Origin: Chitinophaga pinensis
GTDB taxonomy: Bacteria; Bacteroidota; Bacteroidia; UKL13-3
Direction: 5' to 3'
DNA length: 64,000 nucleotides
Assembly: GCA_945870425.1 (NCBI GenBank)
Contig: CAMBSD010000005.1
Span: 106,893 to 170,892 of the forward strand
The position numbers and the translations under genes are program-made. The stretch's first letter is position 1, and each line of letters begins with the position of its first letter. Shown in pieces: positions 8,107-17,003 of the stretch. The notes under the pieces were generated by a model that saw only the letters and a program-made list of their open reading frames with translations, had not been told where the DNA came from and made no database searches.

Positions 8107-9975
8107 TTAAGAATACCTAAAACCAACCTCATGGAATCTCTTAATTGGAGTTCCAAGGAACAATCTTGAATATATCCTGATTAGCGATAAACCATCCACA
8201 ATCAAACTAATAGAGATTATTAAAGCCAATATTGCTTGATGCTCATCAATGTGCGAGTATATTAAATCTTCACCAATAAAAGTAGGTGTGATTGGAAATC
8301 CAGATAAGGCTAGACAGACTAAAAGAAATAAAAATGCCAATCTTGGATGTTTATATGAATGTCCATAAAATTGCTTTAGGTCTATTTCGATTTCTTTCTT
8401 TTTGAGTATATATAGACTAAAGTACCCAATAATTCCAGCTACTACAATTCCGCTTAAGTATAAAACGGTATGTGAAAACTCAAAATGTTCGTTGAAAGAT
8501 ATGGACATAGCCACCATAAAATTATTCATTAAAATAATTGTAAATGCATGCCATACATTTCCTCTTTCAGCAAATGATTTTAAAACTAACATCAATCCAA
8601 ATAGCGCATAAAACTCGGGTATAAAACGATGCAAATTACCAGGTATGGTGTTTTCCATTTGAAATGCAATGATGCCACCCACAAGCAAAATAGCAAAAAT
8701 GATAGAGGTTGCATTAAAACTCATAAAACTCATTTTTCTTCCAGCTCGTTTAATAGGCATCCAAACATATTCAGATAATAACCAATCAAGGTTCCATTCT
8801 TTAAGACTGAGCAAGTATATTGTATATCGTAAACGATTTGGCAATGAATCTTCTGCCGAATGTTTGCGAGGAGTGAAATTATAAAATTGCTCTTTGATTA
8901 AATAACTCACTACAGAAGGTGAAACCAATAGCTGATTAGTGCGTAAAAAAGCATTACCCGCAAAATGTATTAATGCCAAATTTTCAAATCCTGCTCCAAG
9001 TTCAATAAAAATAATTCCAATTTGTGCTGAAGATGCATAAGCAATTTGACTCTTTATTGATGACTGAACACGAGCGGTTAATCCACTCAATAAGGCAGTA
9101 ATGAATCCTATGGCAGCAATCAAAACCCTAACAGATAATTGATAATCCCAAAAAGGAAAAGTTCTTAAAAGTAAGAATACTCCTATGTGTACTGAAAGTG
9201 AACCATAAAAAATAGCACTCGATGGAGTTGGACCTTCCATGGCTCGGGGCAACCATGATGAAAAAGGAAACTGAGCTGATTTAGCGGCTGCAGAAATCAA
9301 AATCATGGTTGAAATAAAGACACCAATTAAACTGTGAGATTGCAAATGCTCATGAACCAATTCGTAATTATTCAATTTTAGAAAGGTAACATTCTCGTGC
9401 CACAAATGATGACTCAGCCACATCACTAGTAGTAGACCCACATCACCAATTCTATAAATACTAAACACTTTGATAGCATTCTTTACTGGCAAATAGCGCT
9501 GTCGGTAGAAGCTTATTAACAGAAATGAAGATATGCCTAATATCTCCCAACCTAAAAATAAGGTTTCAAAATTACCAGATAATACGGTTATGTTGTAACC
9601 TAAATAGAAGAACAATACTGTATTGAAAAACCTTTTGTAACCTCGTTCACGATGTAGATAATAGCGACTATAAATAGTTACCAAAAAAGTCAGAAATGAG
9701 CCCAACAAAAGGTAAACCACCGATATCTTATCAAAATAGAAATCTAACAAGAATTCGTAACCTGTTGTTTGGTAAATTAAAATCTCATTCAAGTTTAAAT
9801 TGGGATGAGCATTGACAAGCCAATAAATAACAAAAAGAGTTAAGCAAAACAAATTAAGTCCAACAAATCCAAAGGCTGTTCTTGATAATAAATTCTCGTG
9901 TTTGCGAGGAATAATAAGACTAACCAGAAAACCCAACAAAGGCAACAATATGAATATTTGAATAATTTTTTCCAT
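8107..9975 (-). CDS. dabB: DabB-type proton-conducting membrane subunit (NuoL-like)
   Basis: 622 residues with about 15 hydrophobic segments. It has a Proton_antipo_M core: LLISFYRQRYLPVKNAIKVF, then SAAAKSAQFPFSSWLPRAME, whose Lys and Pro residues are typical of the NuoL/MrpA/DabB superfamily, then GPTPSSAIFYGSL. The reading frame is intact, and the stop of the dabA remnant lies 8 bp upstream of its ATG. In DabAB systems the NuoL-like DabB couples ion movement to CO2 hydration by DabA (established). Here DabA is broken, so the present role is uncertain. A free-standing NuoL-like subunit of another complex is less likely given the dabA remnant. Confidence 0.82.
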   Translation of the reverse strand: MEKIIQIFILLPLLGFLVSLIIPRKHENLLSRTAFGFVGLNLFCLTLFVIYWLVNAHPNLNLNEILIYQTTGYEFLLDFYFDKISVVYLLLGSFLTFLVTIYSRYYLHRERGYKRFFNTVLFFYLGYNITVLSGNFETLFLGWEILGISSFLLISFYRQRYLPVKNAIKVFSIYRIGDVGLLLVMWLSHHLWHENVTFLKLNNYELVHEHLQSHSLIGVFISTMILISAAAKSAQFPFSSWLPRAMEGPTPSSAIFYGSLSVHIGVFLLLRTFPFWDYQLSVRVLIAAIGFITALLSGLTARVQSSIKSQIAYASSAQIGIIFIELGAGFENLALIHFAGNAFLRTNQLLVSPSVVSYLIKEQFYNFTPRKHSAEDSLPNRLRYTIYLLSLKEWNLDWLLSEYVWMPIKRAGRKMSFMSFNATSIIFAILLVGGIIAFQMENTIPGNLHRFIPEFYALFGLMLVLKSFAERGNVWHAFTIILMNNFMVAMSISFNEHFEFSHTVLYLSGIVVAGIIGYFSLYILKKKEIEIDLKQFYGHSYKHPRLAFLFLLVCLALSGFPITPTFIGEDLIYSHIDEHQAILALIISISLIVDGLSLIRIYSRLFLGTPIKRFHEVGFRYS

Positions 9976-9983
9976 GCTATTTT

Positions 9984-10539
9984 TTAGTTGATGGTATATA
10001 CTAGAAAATTTTCTTCCGTTGATTCAATCAACACCTCTAAATTGTCTACATGATTAATTTTATCGATGATAGGTTTATATTTGCTAAAAGCGCCATCCTT
10101 GAAATAATGTAAACTCTTATCTTCCGGATTGATTGCTACAAGATGCACCCATTTCATTGACAAACCATTCATATGTTTCAGGAGTAACTTGTATTGCTTT
10201 TAAAACAATTTCAGGAAAATGCTCAACAATCACCATCAATCGAATCGGGTCATGCACTTCTATCATTTGGTTGGGCAAACCAGCTCTTAAATCCCCATCA
10301 ATTCCATTTGCTACACCAATCAATCCCATAACATTATGGGGAAGCTTGGTACCTGCTGCTAATTTAGAATTATCTACCCTTGAGAAGTAATATTCTAAAT
10401 TGATACCCCCACAAACAGGACCAATAGGCTTTATGATATTACTTAAAAATTTACCATCTAAATCAATTTTATAATTATATGAAATATTAGATGATTTTGC
10501 GTTTTTGAATTTATTGTAGTCAAAGATGTGTTCACTTAC
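9984..10539 (-). pseudogene. dabA: Truncated, frameshifted dabA (DUF2309) C-terminal remnant
   Basis: Reading down the minus strand from 10539, the frame gives IIKPIGPVCGGINLEYYFS, AGTKLPHNVMGLIGVANG, DGDLRAGLPNQMIEVHDP and ETYEWFVNE. This is the conserved C-terminal part of DabA (DUF2309/UPF0753). One extra T in the + strand run at 10152-10154 (AAA instead of AA on the coding strand) shifts the frame. The true end continues in the next frame as WVHLVAINPEDK and stops at 9984. About 185 codons remain of a protein normally above 800, and the Zn-site half is absent. Upstream, an in-frame TAG at 10540-10542 and the ytxJ terminator follow immediately. The piece is clearly recognisable but cannot encode a working DabA. 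Confidence 0.85.
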
Positions 10540-10551
10540 CTAAATTAAACT

Positions 10552-10574
10552 AAAAAAGGGATTAAAATCCCTTT
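10552..10574 (-). terminator. Terminator after ytxJ-like gene
   Basis: AAAGGGAT and ATCCCTTT pair around a TAAA loop, and on the minus strand the stem runs into a T tract. It lies 30 bp after the ytxJ-like stop and only 13 bp from the broken end of the dabA remnant. Confidence 0.65.
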
Positions 10575-10603
10575 AATATAATAGTAATATGATAGAAAAA
10601 AAT

Positions 10604-10936
10604 CTATAATGACATCAAGTCTTCATATGAAATCCCATAATGCGTTTCGGTATAAATACATTTGCCATCTTTTATCACAAGCACCTGCGGTGACTGGTGT
10701 TCAATACCATAGATTTCAGCTATGGCATTTGAAACATCTCGATGATTTAACAAATCGAGATAAAATGGGTTAAGCTTTTCAGAGTCTTCCTCTTTCCAGT
10801 TTCTTTCTAACCTATTAAGTGCTGTTAAACTAATACTGCAGCTGGTGCTATGTTTAAATAGGAGAACATTATGCTCAAACGATTCATTTTTTATCCTATC
10901 TAGATCTGAGAGATCCGTAATATTAATCCAATTCAT
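10604..10936 (-). CDS. ytxJ: Bacillithiol-system redox protein, YtxJ family
   Basis: 110 residues with a thioredoxin-like fold. The motif FKHSTSCSISLTALNRLER near residues 28-46 has the single conserved Cys of the YtxJ (DUF2847) family, and SPQVLVIKDGKCIYTETHYGI forms the C-terminal strand pair. Family members are thought to act as monothiol bacilliredoxins in bacillithiol-using organisms, including many Bacteroidota (family knowledge). The ATG overlaps the TAA of the upstream dienelactone hydrolase gene by one base, so the two are translationally coupled. Confidence 0.8.
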   Translation of the reverse strand: MNWINITDLSDLDRIKNESFEHNVLLFKHSTSCSISLTALNRLERNWKEEDSEKLNPFYLDLLNHRDVSNAIAEIYGIEHQSPQVLVIKDGKCIYTETHYGISYEDLMSL

Positions 10937-11766
10937 TATTTCAACCTTAATTTTAAAAAATTCAACGACTGTTTCTTTGCCTCAAAGGTGAAATCTTTAT
11001 TATACTTAGGGTTACTTGGATTAGCAAAAGCATGATCTGCTTTATAGTTATAAACTGTTAATTTTTTCCCTACTTTTACCATGTTTGCCTGAAAAGCCAT
11101 AACTGTTTCCGGGTTGATAAACTTATCTTCTAATGCAAAAATCCCTAATACCTCGCAATTTATTTTTTTCAATCGATCGAGATCAGCTTCAGGCATGCCA
11201 TAATACATAACACAAGCTACACTCTGTTTTTCTGCCAATAAAGCCGCTTGTAAACTCCACGCACCCCCTAAACACCAACCCAATGTAGCTATACTTTTTT
11301 CAGGTCCTATTTTTGCAATAAGTCCTTTAATTATTGCAGAGGCTCTTTCTTGCTTTAATCCACTCATAAATTTTTGAGCAGTTGGAACATCAGTAGCCAC
11401 TTTTCCATCATATAAGTCGATTGCATAAACATCAGTATTTTCTAAATTTTTAGCAAACTCATCAGCTTCTTGTTTTATATAATCATTTAAACCCCACCAT
11501 TCATGAAAAATAATAAGTACATTATTTGAATAACCACTCGATTTTACGATATAGGCATTAGCCTCGCCATCATCTGCTATAAAAGAAATCATTTGACCCA
11601 TGTGCTTTGGATTTTCATAAGGCGCAGGTACTAGGTGGGTTTGGGCAAAATTATCATTCATGGCTAAAGTGGTGTTTAGGTCTGTCACTGTCATTTGACA
11701 GCATGATTTTGTTTGAGCCCATGCTATATTGCCTATTAGAGCTAATGCTAATAATATTCTTTTCAT
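10936..11766 (-). CDS. Secreted dienelactone hydrolase family protein
   Basis: About 276 residues. A signal peptide (MKRILLALALIGNIAWA) precedes an alpha/beta-hydrolase domain. The DLH hallmarks are visible: VLIIFHEWWGLNDYI, the nucleophile elbow ATLGWCLGGAWSLQAAL with Cys as nucleophile, EDKFINPE with the acid, and KADHAFANP with the His. I take the ATG at 11766 rather than 11775 because the signal peptide begins there. It acts in the periplasm on an unknown ester or lactone. It is coupled by a 1-bp overlap to the ytxJ-like gene. Confidence 0.85.
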   Translation of the reverse strand: MKRILLALALIGNIAWAQTKSCCQMTVTDLNTTLAMNDNFAQTHLVPAPYENPKHMGQMISFIADDGEANAYIVKSSGYSNNVLIIFHEWWGLNDYIKQEADEFAKNLENTDVYAIDLYDGKVATDVPTAQKFMSGLKQERASAIIKGLIAKIGPEKSIATLGWCLGGAWSLQAALLAEKQSVACVMYYGMPEADLDRLKKINCEVLGIFALEDKFINPETVMAFQANMVKVGKKLTVYNYKADHAFANPSNPKYNKDFTFEAKKQSLNFLKLRLK

Positions 11767-11917
11767 AATTATCAATAAGATTTTGCTGTAATAATAACCT
11801 CATAAAATCAGATTATGTTTATATGGACAAAAAAGCATTGCATTTTTTACATACAAATGTATGAATCAAATTATCAGTATTTGTACTTATAAGCCCCCTA
11901 ACATATATTCGCCCAAT

Positions 11918-14074
11918 ATGAAAAAATCAATAAGTACTCTTGTTGCCCTGTTTATCAGCTTATTATTCTTAAACAATAAAACTGACGAGGGGATGTTTCC
12001 TTTATCTGAATTAAAAAATGTAGACCTACAAAAAGTGGGTCTTAAAATACAGCCCGTTGATTTATACAACCCCAATGGCATTAGTTTGATTGATGCGATT
12101 GTAAGAGTGGGAGGATGCACGGGTTCATTTATTTCAGAAGATGGATTGATAATTACCAATCACCACTGCGCTTTTAGTTATGTGGCTGCTATTAGCGATA
12201 CTGCCCATGACTATATAAATAATGGATTTTTAGCAAAAAACAGAAGTGAAGAAGCATCGGCCAAAGGACTAGTTTGCAAAATTACTGCTAGCTACGAAGA
12301 TGTTTCGGGCAAAGTGCTTCAAGGAACACAAGCCACAAGCGACCCATTGGGTAGACTAGGCATTATATCACGAAATATCAGAGCAATAACTGATAGTGAA
12401 AACAAAGCCAATAAAGACCTGCAATGCGAAATATCTGAAATGTTTACAGGCAGAACCTATGTTTTGTTTAGATATAAATTGCTTAAAGACGTTCGTCTGG
12501 TATATGTTCCAGCAAGAAGCATTGGAGAATATGGTGGCGAAAAAGACAATTGGGTATGGCCTCGTCATTCAGGCGATTTTGCTATACTTAGGGCCTATGT
12601 AGCACCTGATGGGAATGCCTCAGATTATGCAGTGAACAATGTTGCCTACAAGCCTATCAAACATTTGAAAGTTAATCCAAAAGGAGTTAAAGAAAATGAC
12701 TTTGTATTTATCTTGGGTTACCCAGGAAGAACCTTTAGACATCAACCTGCTTCCTTCTATAAATACCATGAGCAATATATGTTGAAATACATTAGCGATT
12801 TGTATGATTGGCAAATTGAAAAAATGGAAGAACTGAGCAAAGGCAATCGCAGCATGGAAATAAAATACTCATCTAAAATAAAATCATTGGCCAATGTAAC
12901 CAAAAACTACAAGGGCAAATTGCAAGGATTTAGAAGAAGTAAGTTGACAGCACAAAAATTCGAAGACGAAAAATCTTTAGATGCTTTTATTGAAAAGGAT
13001 GAAAAACTAAAAGCACAATATGGTGGTGTAGTGCATAGGATCAATGTAGTGTATGACGATATTATTAATTATGCTCCACGAAATTTATGGTATGATCAAA
13101 TCTATTCGGTTGCTCCCGTTTTAAATATTGCAGCAACGATTGATAACTACAGAAATATTTACAACAAACTCAATACAGATGCCGAAAGGGCTAATTTTAA
13201 AGACAAGCAATGGCAGAGAATTAAAAATGCAGTGTATGCACAAACTGCAAAATTTGATGAAACTTTTGAAACTGCAGCACTTGAAAAAATGATGATAGAT
13301 GCATCAAATTTCAATGCAAATAATGAAATAAAGGCCGTAAGTAATTATAAAGTAAAATGCAAGGATGAAAAAGCTCTGAAAGCTAAAATTGCAAAGATGT
13401 ATGCTAAGTCGAAATTGAAAGATGCTTCTTACATAACCAACTTGGTAAATACCGATTTAGATAAATTATTTAAAGTAAATGACGACCTAATTAAGTTCGC
13501 ATCAGAACTGAACATTGAGCTAAATTTACATGACGAAGAAGACCGCAAACGTGAAGGTGAGTTAAACCAATTAATGGCCAAATATGTAGATGCAAAATCT
13601 TTATACAAACAAAAACAATTTATCCCTGATGCCAATGCTACCTTGCGTTTCACATACGGTACTGTAAAAGGTTATTATCCTAACGATGCTGATTACAACC
13701 AACCTTTCACTACCTTAAAAGGTGTAATTGAAAAAGAAGATGGCATTGATTACGAATTGCTTCAAATTGTAAAAGATTTATATGCGAGCAGAGATTACGG
13801 TAGTTTGATGCACCCTAATTTAGGAGATTTGCCAATCAACTTTTTGTACAACCTTGACACAACGGGAGGTAATAGCGGAAGTCCAGTTATGAATGCTTAT
13901 GGTGAATTAATTGGAGTAAACTTTGATAGAGCTTATACTGCTACTATTAACGATTACGCATGGAATGAGAGTTATAGCCGTTCTGTAGGTTGTGATATCC
14001 GTTATGTTTTATGGGTGATTCAGAAGGTAGCAAAAGCTGATTATCTGATTGATGAAATGGGGGTTAAACTTTAA
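11918..14074 (+). CDS. S46 family dipeptidyl-peptidase, DPP11-like
   Basis: 718 residues from the ATG at 11918, where a signal peptide begins (MKKSISTLVALFISLLF); an in-frame ATG at 11861 adds 19 non-hydrophobic residues and is less likely. S46 catalytic parts: His in LIITNHHCAFS near residue 81, Asp in GGEKDNWVWPRHSGDF near 209, Ser in TGGNSGSPVMNAYG near 652. Eighteen residues after the Ser the sequence is NFDRAY. The Arg there matches the position that is Arg in DPP11 (Asp/Glu preference) and Gly in DPP7, so acidic P1 specificity is predicted. It releases dipeptides from oligopeptide N-termini in the periplasm. Confidence 0.92.
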   Translation: MKKSISTLVALFISLLFLNNKTDEGMFPLSELKNVDLQKVGLKIQPVDLYNPNGISLIDAIVRVGGCTGSFISEDGLIITNHHCAFSYVAAISDTAHDYINNGFLAKNRSEEASAKGLVCKITASYEDVSGKVLQGTQATSDPLGRLGIISRNIRAITDSENKANKDLQCEISEMFTGRTYVLFRYKLLKDVRLVYVPARSIGEYGGEKDNWVWPRHSGDFAILRAYVAPDGNASDYAVNNVAYKPIKHLKVNPKGVKENDFVFILGYPGRTFRHQPASFYKYHEQYMLKYISDLYDWQIEKMEELSKGNRSMEIKYSSKIKSLANVTKNYKGKLQGFRRSKLTAQKFEDEKSLDAFIEKDEKLKAQYGGVVHRINVVYDDIINYAPRNLWYDQIYSVAPVLNIAATIDNYRNIYNKLNTDAERANFKDKQWQRIKNAVYAQTAKFDETFETAALEKMMIDASNFNANNEIKAVSNYKVKCKDEKALKAKIAKMYAKSKLKDASYITNLVNTDLDKLFKVNDDLIKFASELNIELNLHDEEDRKREGELNQLMAKYVDAKSLYKQKQFIPDANATLRFTYGTVKGYYPNDADYNQPFTTLKGVIEKEDGIDYELLQIVKDLYASRDYGSLMHPNLGDLPINFLYNLDTTGGNSGSPVMNAYGELIGVNFDRAYTATINDYAWNESYSRSVGCDIRYVLWVIQKVAKADYLIDEMGVKL

Positions 14075-14091
14075 GTTATCTTTTCGTGATG

Positions 14092-14188
14092 TCGGGTGTT
14101 TCCGCCCGATCATAGTAATGAACTAAAAATGTCAGGAAGCAATTCCTGACAACACAGAAATAAAAATGTCGGGAAGTAATTCCCGACA
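14092..14188. repeat. Three successive intergenic palindromes
   Basis: Three hairpins lie in a row between convergent genes: TCGGG/CCCGA at 14092-14109, TGTCAGGAA/TTCCTGACA at 14130-14151, and TGTCGGGAA/TTCCCGACA at 14167-14188. The last two differ at two stem positions that change together (A to G on one arm, T to C on the other), so the pairing is kept. They could end transcription from either side, but there are no T tracts. They look like REP-type repeats. Confidence 0.7.
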
Positions 14189-14239
14189 GCATAGTAACTA
14201 TTTAGTCCACCTTAATAGCAGTGATTGTATATAGGTGGA

Positions 14240-14986
14240 TTATTTCATTTCTTTCAACTTCTTGTATTTCAGATAAACTTCATAGGCTGTAAGTTTGGCT
14301 ATGATAAAGCCGTATTTACCATCTAAAAATCCAAGTTTAAATAAATAATCCCTAACAAATCGATAGCAGGGGCTGAATAAAATTGTAAACCAAGAAGACT
14401 TTTTTCCTTTCTTTTTATAAGCCTTAGCAGCAATATCTGAAAAGTATTCAATTTTACTTTGATGCTCTTGCACCGATTTATAGGACCAATGTAAAATATT
14501 GCCTTTAATCTTAGTTATGCTGACACCATCCTTCATTTCAAAAACATCATGAGGGTTTAATCCTCCCCATTTGCCATTTCTTGAATCCCACAAACGCAAT
14601 TTCACATCGCTTTTCCATGCTCCATGGTCAATCCATTTACCAATATAGTTATTATATCTGTTGATGGTATACCCATCAGAGAAACGATTTTGTTTAATCT
14701 TAATTATTTCCTTTTCTAGTTTTTCATCTATGGCTTCATCAGCATCAAGTGATAATATAAAAGGGTATTTTGCTTGAGTAATGGCAAAATTCTTTTGCTC
14801 TATATGTCCTAAAAATTTTTGAAGAATAACCCTAGCCCCCAATTTTTCGGATAGCTCTTTGGTTCTGTCATTTGAATACGAATCTATTATAACAATATCA
14901 TCAGCAATATTCTTTACTGAATTCAAACACCTTTCGATATTTGATTCTTCGTTAAAAGTAATGACAACAACACTTAACTTCTCCAT
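14240..14986 (-). CDS. Glycosyltransferase family 2, WaaE/KdtX-like
   Basis: 248 residues. The GT2 start SVVVITFNEESNIERCLNSV is followed by DIVIIDSYSNDRTKEL and the DXD-type FILSLDADEAID near residues 76-87. The further NGKWGGLNPHDVFEM region is typical of the WaaE/KdtX-like lipopolysaccharide core glucosyltransferase group. It uses a nucleotide sugar in the cytoplasm to extend a lipid-linked glycan. Its start overlaps the stop of the preceding GT2 gene by one base, so the two are made together. Confidence 0.85.
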   Translation of the reverse strand: MEKLSVVVITFNEESNIERCLNSVKNIADDIVIIDSYSNDRTKELSEKLGARVILQKFLGHIEQKNFAITQAKYPFILSLDADEAIDEKLEKEIIKIKQNRFSDGYTINRYNNYIGKWIDHGAWKSDVKLRLWDSRNGKWGGLNPHDVFEMKDGVSITKIKGNILHWSYKSVQEHQSKIEYFSDIAAKAYKKKGKKSSWFTILFSPCYRFVRDYLFKLGFLDGKYGFIIAKLTAYEVYLKYKKLKEMK

Positions 14987-15885
14987 CAGGAAATTGAAAT
15001 ATAAAAAGCCCTAAATTTAGCAAATAGGTAGGCTAAATTTTTCTTAAACAACAAAGGGGCCGTAGGATTAAACGCAGCACCTAATCGAAGCACACTTTTA
15101 TAAAAATAGGAAGAGGGAATACCCCATTTTTTTGCAAATTGTTTCCTTCCATCATTTTTAGTAACCCTACCTGTTGAACGTGATTGAAAATGATACACCA
15201 AACTACTGCCAATCCCTTGATAATGTCTAACGCCAGCTTGCCACAATTTCATGGCAAAATCTGGATCAGAATACATACCCGGGCTAAATTCCACACTATA
15301 CCCTCCTACTTTTTGCCACATGCCTTTGTGCACCACTGAAGGTGGCCAAGAAGCACCAAACCAATCTTTCTTGTTGGTTGAAGCGGCAAAGGCATCCAAA
15401 CCTATTTTATCAAACTCAGCAGGAGTGCGGCCAAAATCATGCGGAGCTATGGCGCATCTATTAGAGGATGCTACAGGCTCTATCATAGTTCCAGATAAGT
15501 AAAAATTATTATCCGGTAAAGATTTGATACAATCATAGAGTGGCTTATCCCAATGCTTACACACATACATATCGTCATTTAAAAAAACAATATAATTAGT
15601 TTTAGCCAATGCTGCCATAGCATTAACCGAGTAGCAAACACCGGCATTATTTATTGAATAGGTATAATCTAATTTCTGTCCTTTTATCCAATCAATGGTT
15701 CCATCTACGCCTTCGTTTACATGCACTATGATTTGATGAGGAAAATATGAGTTTTCCCTTACCGATTGAATACAGCATTTCAGCATTTCTAAATTATTCC
15801 AGCTAGGAATAATAACAGAAAAAACGGCTTTGCTATTTTGCTCAGAAAGTGGATAAAAACTAATATTTATTTTCGAAAAGGGCAT
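14986..15885 (-). CDS. Glycosyltransferase family 2
   Basis: 299 residues. FSVIIPSWNNLEMLKCCIQSV opens the GT-A fold, NAGVCYSVNAMAALAK binds the donor base, and NYIVFLNDDMYVCKHWD carries the NDD form of the DXD metal motif. SDPDFAMKLWQAGVRHYQGIG is the usual acceptor-side acidic region. The last ~50 residues are hydrophobic or basic and may lie along the membrane. It is the first gene of a coupled GT2 pair. The glycan it builds is unknown. Confidence 0.85.
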   Translation of the reverse strand: MPFSKINISFYPLSEQNSKAVFSVIIPSWNNLEMLKCCIQSVRENSYFPHQIIVHVNEGVDGTIDWIKGQKLDYTYSINNAGVCYSVNAMAALAKTNYIVFLNDDMYVCKHWDKPLYDCIKSLPDNNFYLSGTMIEPVASSNRCAIAPHDFGRTPAEFDKIGLDAFAASTNKKDWFGASWPPSVVHKGMWQKVGGYSVEFSPGMYSDPDFAMKLWQAGVRHYQGIGSSLVYHFQSRSTGRVTKNDGRKQFAKKWGIPSSYFYKSVLRLGAAFNPTAPLLFKKNLAYLFAKFRAFYISIS

Positions 15886-15903
15886 TTTGGCAAAGAAAGC
15901 AAT

Positions 15904-16962
15904 TTAGTGACTCCGAACAAAGGCTTTGGTAAAGGACCCCTCATTATGGGTATTTAAACTTAAAAAGTATAGTCCATCTGGCAAATTGCTAACATCCACT
16001 ATTGAACTAAAACTAGCTTCTTGGACTTTTTGACCTAATGAATTTATTATAGAATATTTCTCAAATAAATAGTTTCCTTGATCAATAACTAAGAGTCCAC
16101 TGCTTGGATTGGGAAACACATTTATATGGCTGCTCTGAATATTTGGAATTGAAGCAGCACCTTGCGATGAATTTACAAGATATGATAAGCTTAAGAGCTC
16201 TCTGTTAACTATGGCTTGTGCCACATAGTAACCCTTTTTAAAAACCCACCAAGTATAGGTGGTATCGGTATTTACTAGGTTATTTCCACCTGGAATTGGA
16301 ATATTTAAAGGTTCATAAATTCCGCTTGTTTTATTCCTACCAAAAAACAAATAAACGGGTTGCTGAGTGTTTCTCACCCTGAGGGTTTGCTCGTATGTCC
16401 CTTTTGGTGTTAATAGCTGACCACTCGCATCAACAAGGGTATGAAAGAAGACTTTTATATCCGTTTTCAAACTATCATATAATGGATTGTCAAGGCCTAA
16501 TTCAGAAACACTTTGAATGGTTGATGCACTCAAAGAATCTTTTAATTCAGATAAGTAGCTCAATGGAAATGGGTATTGTTTGATAAGATTTTTTATAGTC
16601 GAAATGGTATCAGTAAAATCTCCCAAATCTAAGAAAGCCTGCACCCCACTTGCATCTACTTTTATATAATTGATGGCTTCATTAGAAACTTGCACAAGAT
16701 TGCAGCCTAAAGGTTTGTTGGAATAATTAATTGTATCTTCAAATAAAATAGAATCTATTCGCTGATTTTTTAGTCCTGTTGTAAAATTCCATGTATTGCT
16801 AGGCCCTGTGAATCTAAATTTAATTTTCGAAGAAGGAGTTGTATCCGTTTGATAAGTATACCATTGATTGGCATAAGCAAAATCAGCTCGGGTAAAAACC
16901 TGAGCTGATAATTGCATATTAATAAATAAGATAAATATTATTAAAAATCGTGTACTTTTCAT
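15904..16962 (-). CDS. Secreted protein with type IX sorting domain
   Basis: About 352 residues from the ATG at 16962, where a signal peptide starts (MKSTRFLIIFILFINMQLSA); the open frame extends to 16992. The middle is a beta-rich region with no family I can name. The last ~75 residues are a T9SS type A sorting domain: INVFPNPSSGLLVID, then NSLGQKVQEASF, VDVSNLPDGLYFLSL and a basic end. The protein should be exported across the outer membrane by the gliding/PorSS machinery and released or anchored after CTD cleavage. It follows the DUF2807 protein by 41 bp on the same strand. Confidence 0.85.
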   Translation of the reverse strand: MKSTRFLIIFILFINMQLSAQVFTRADFAYANQWYTYQTDTTPSSKIKFRFTGPSNTWNFTTGLKNQRIDSILFEDTINYSNKPLGCNLVQVSNEAINYIKVDASGVQAFLDLGDFTDTISTIKNLIKQYPFPLSYLSELKDSLSASTIQSVSELGLDNPLYDSLKTDIKVFFHTLVDASGQLLTPKGTYEQTLRVRNTQQPVYLFFGRNKTSGIYEPLNIPIPGGNNLVNTDTTYTWWVFKKGYYVAQAIVNRELLSLSYLVNSSQGAASIPNIQSSHINVFPNPSSGLLVIDQGNYLFEKYSIINSLGQKVQEASFSSIVDVSNLPDGLYFLSLNTHNEGSFTKAFVRSH

Positions 16963-17003
16963 TTGTTCGCAAGATAGGTATTTTGTAAACACCTTCGCAA
17001 ATC

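Noticed and set aside
14092..14188. Rho-independent terminator for the S46 peptidase gene
   Set aside because: The hairpins are good but no T tract follows on either strand; listed as repeats instead.
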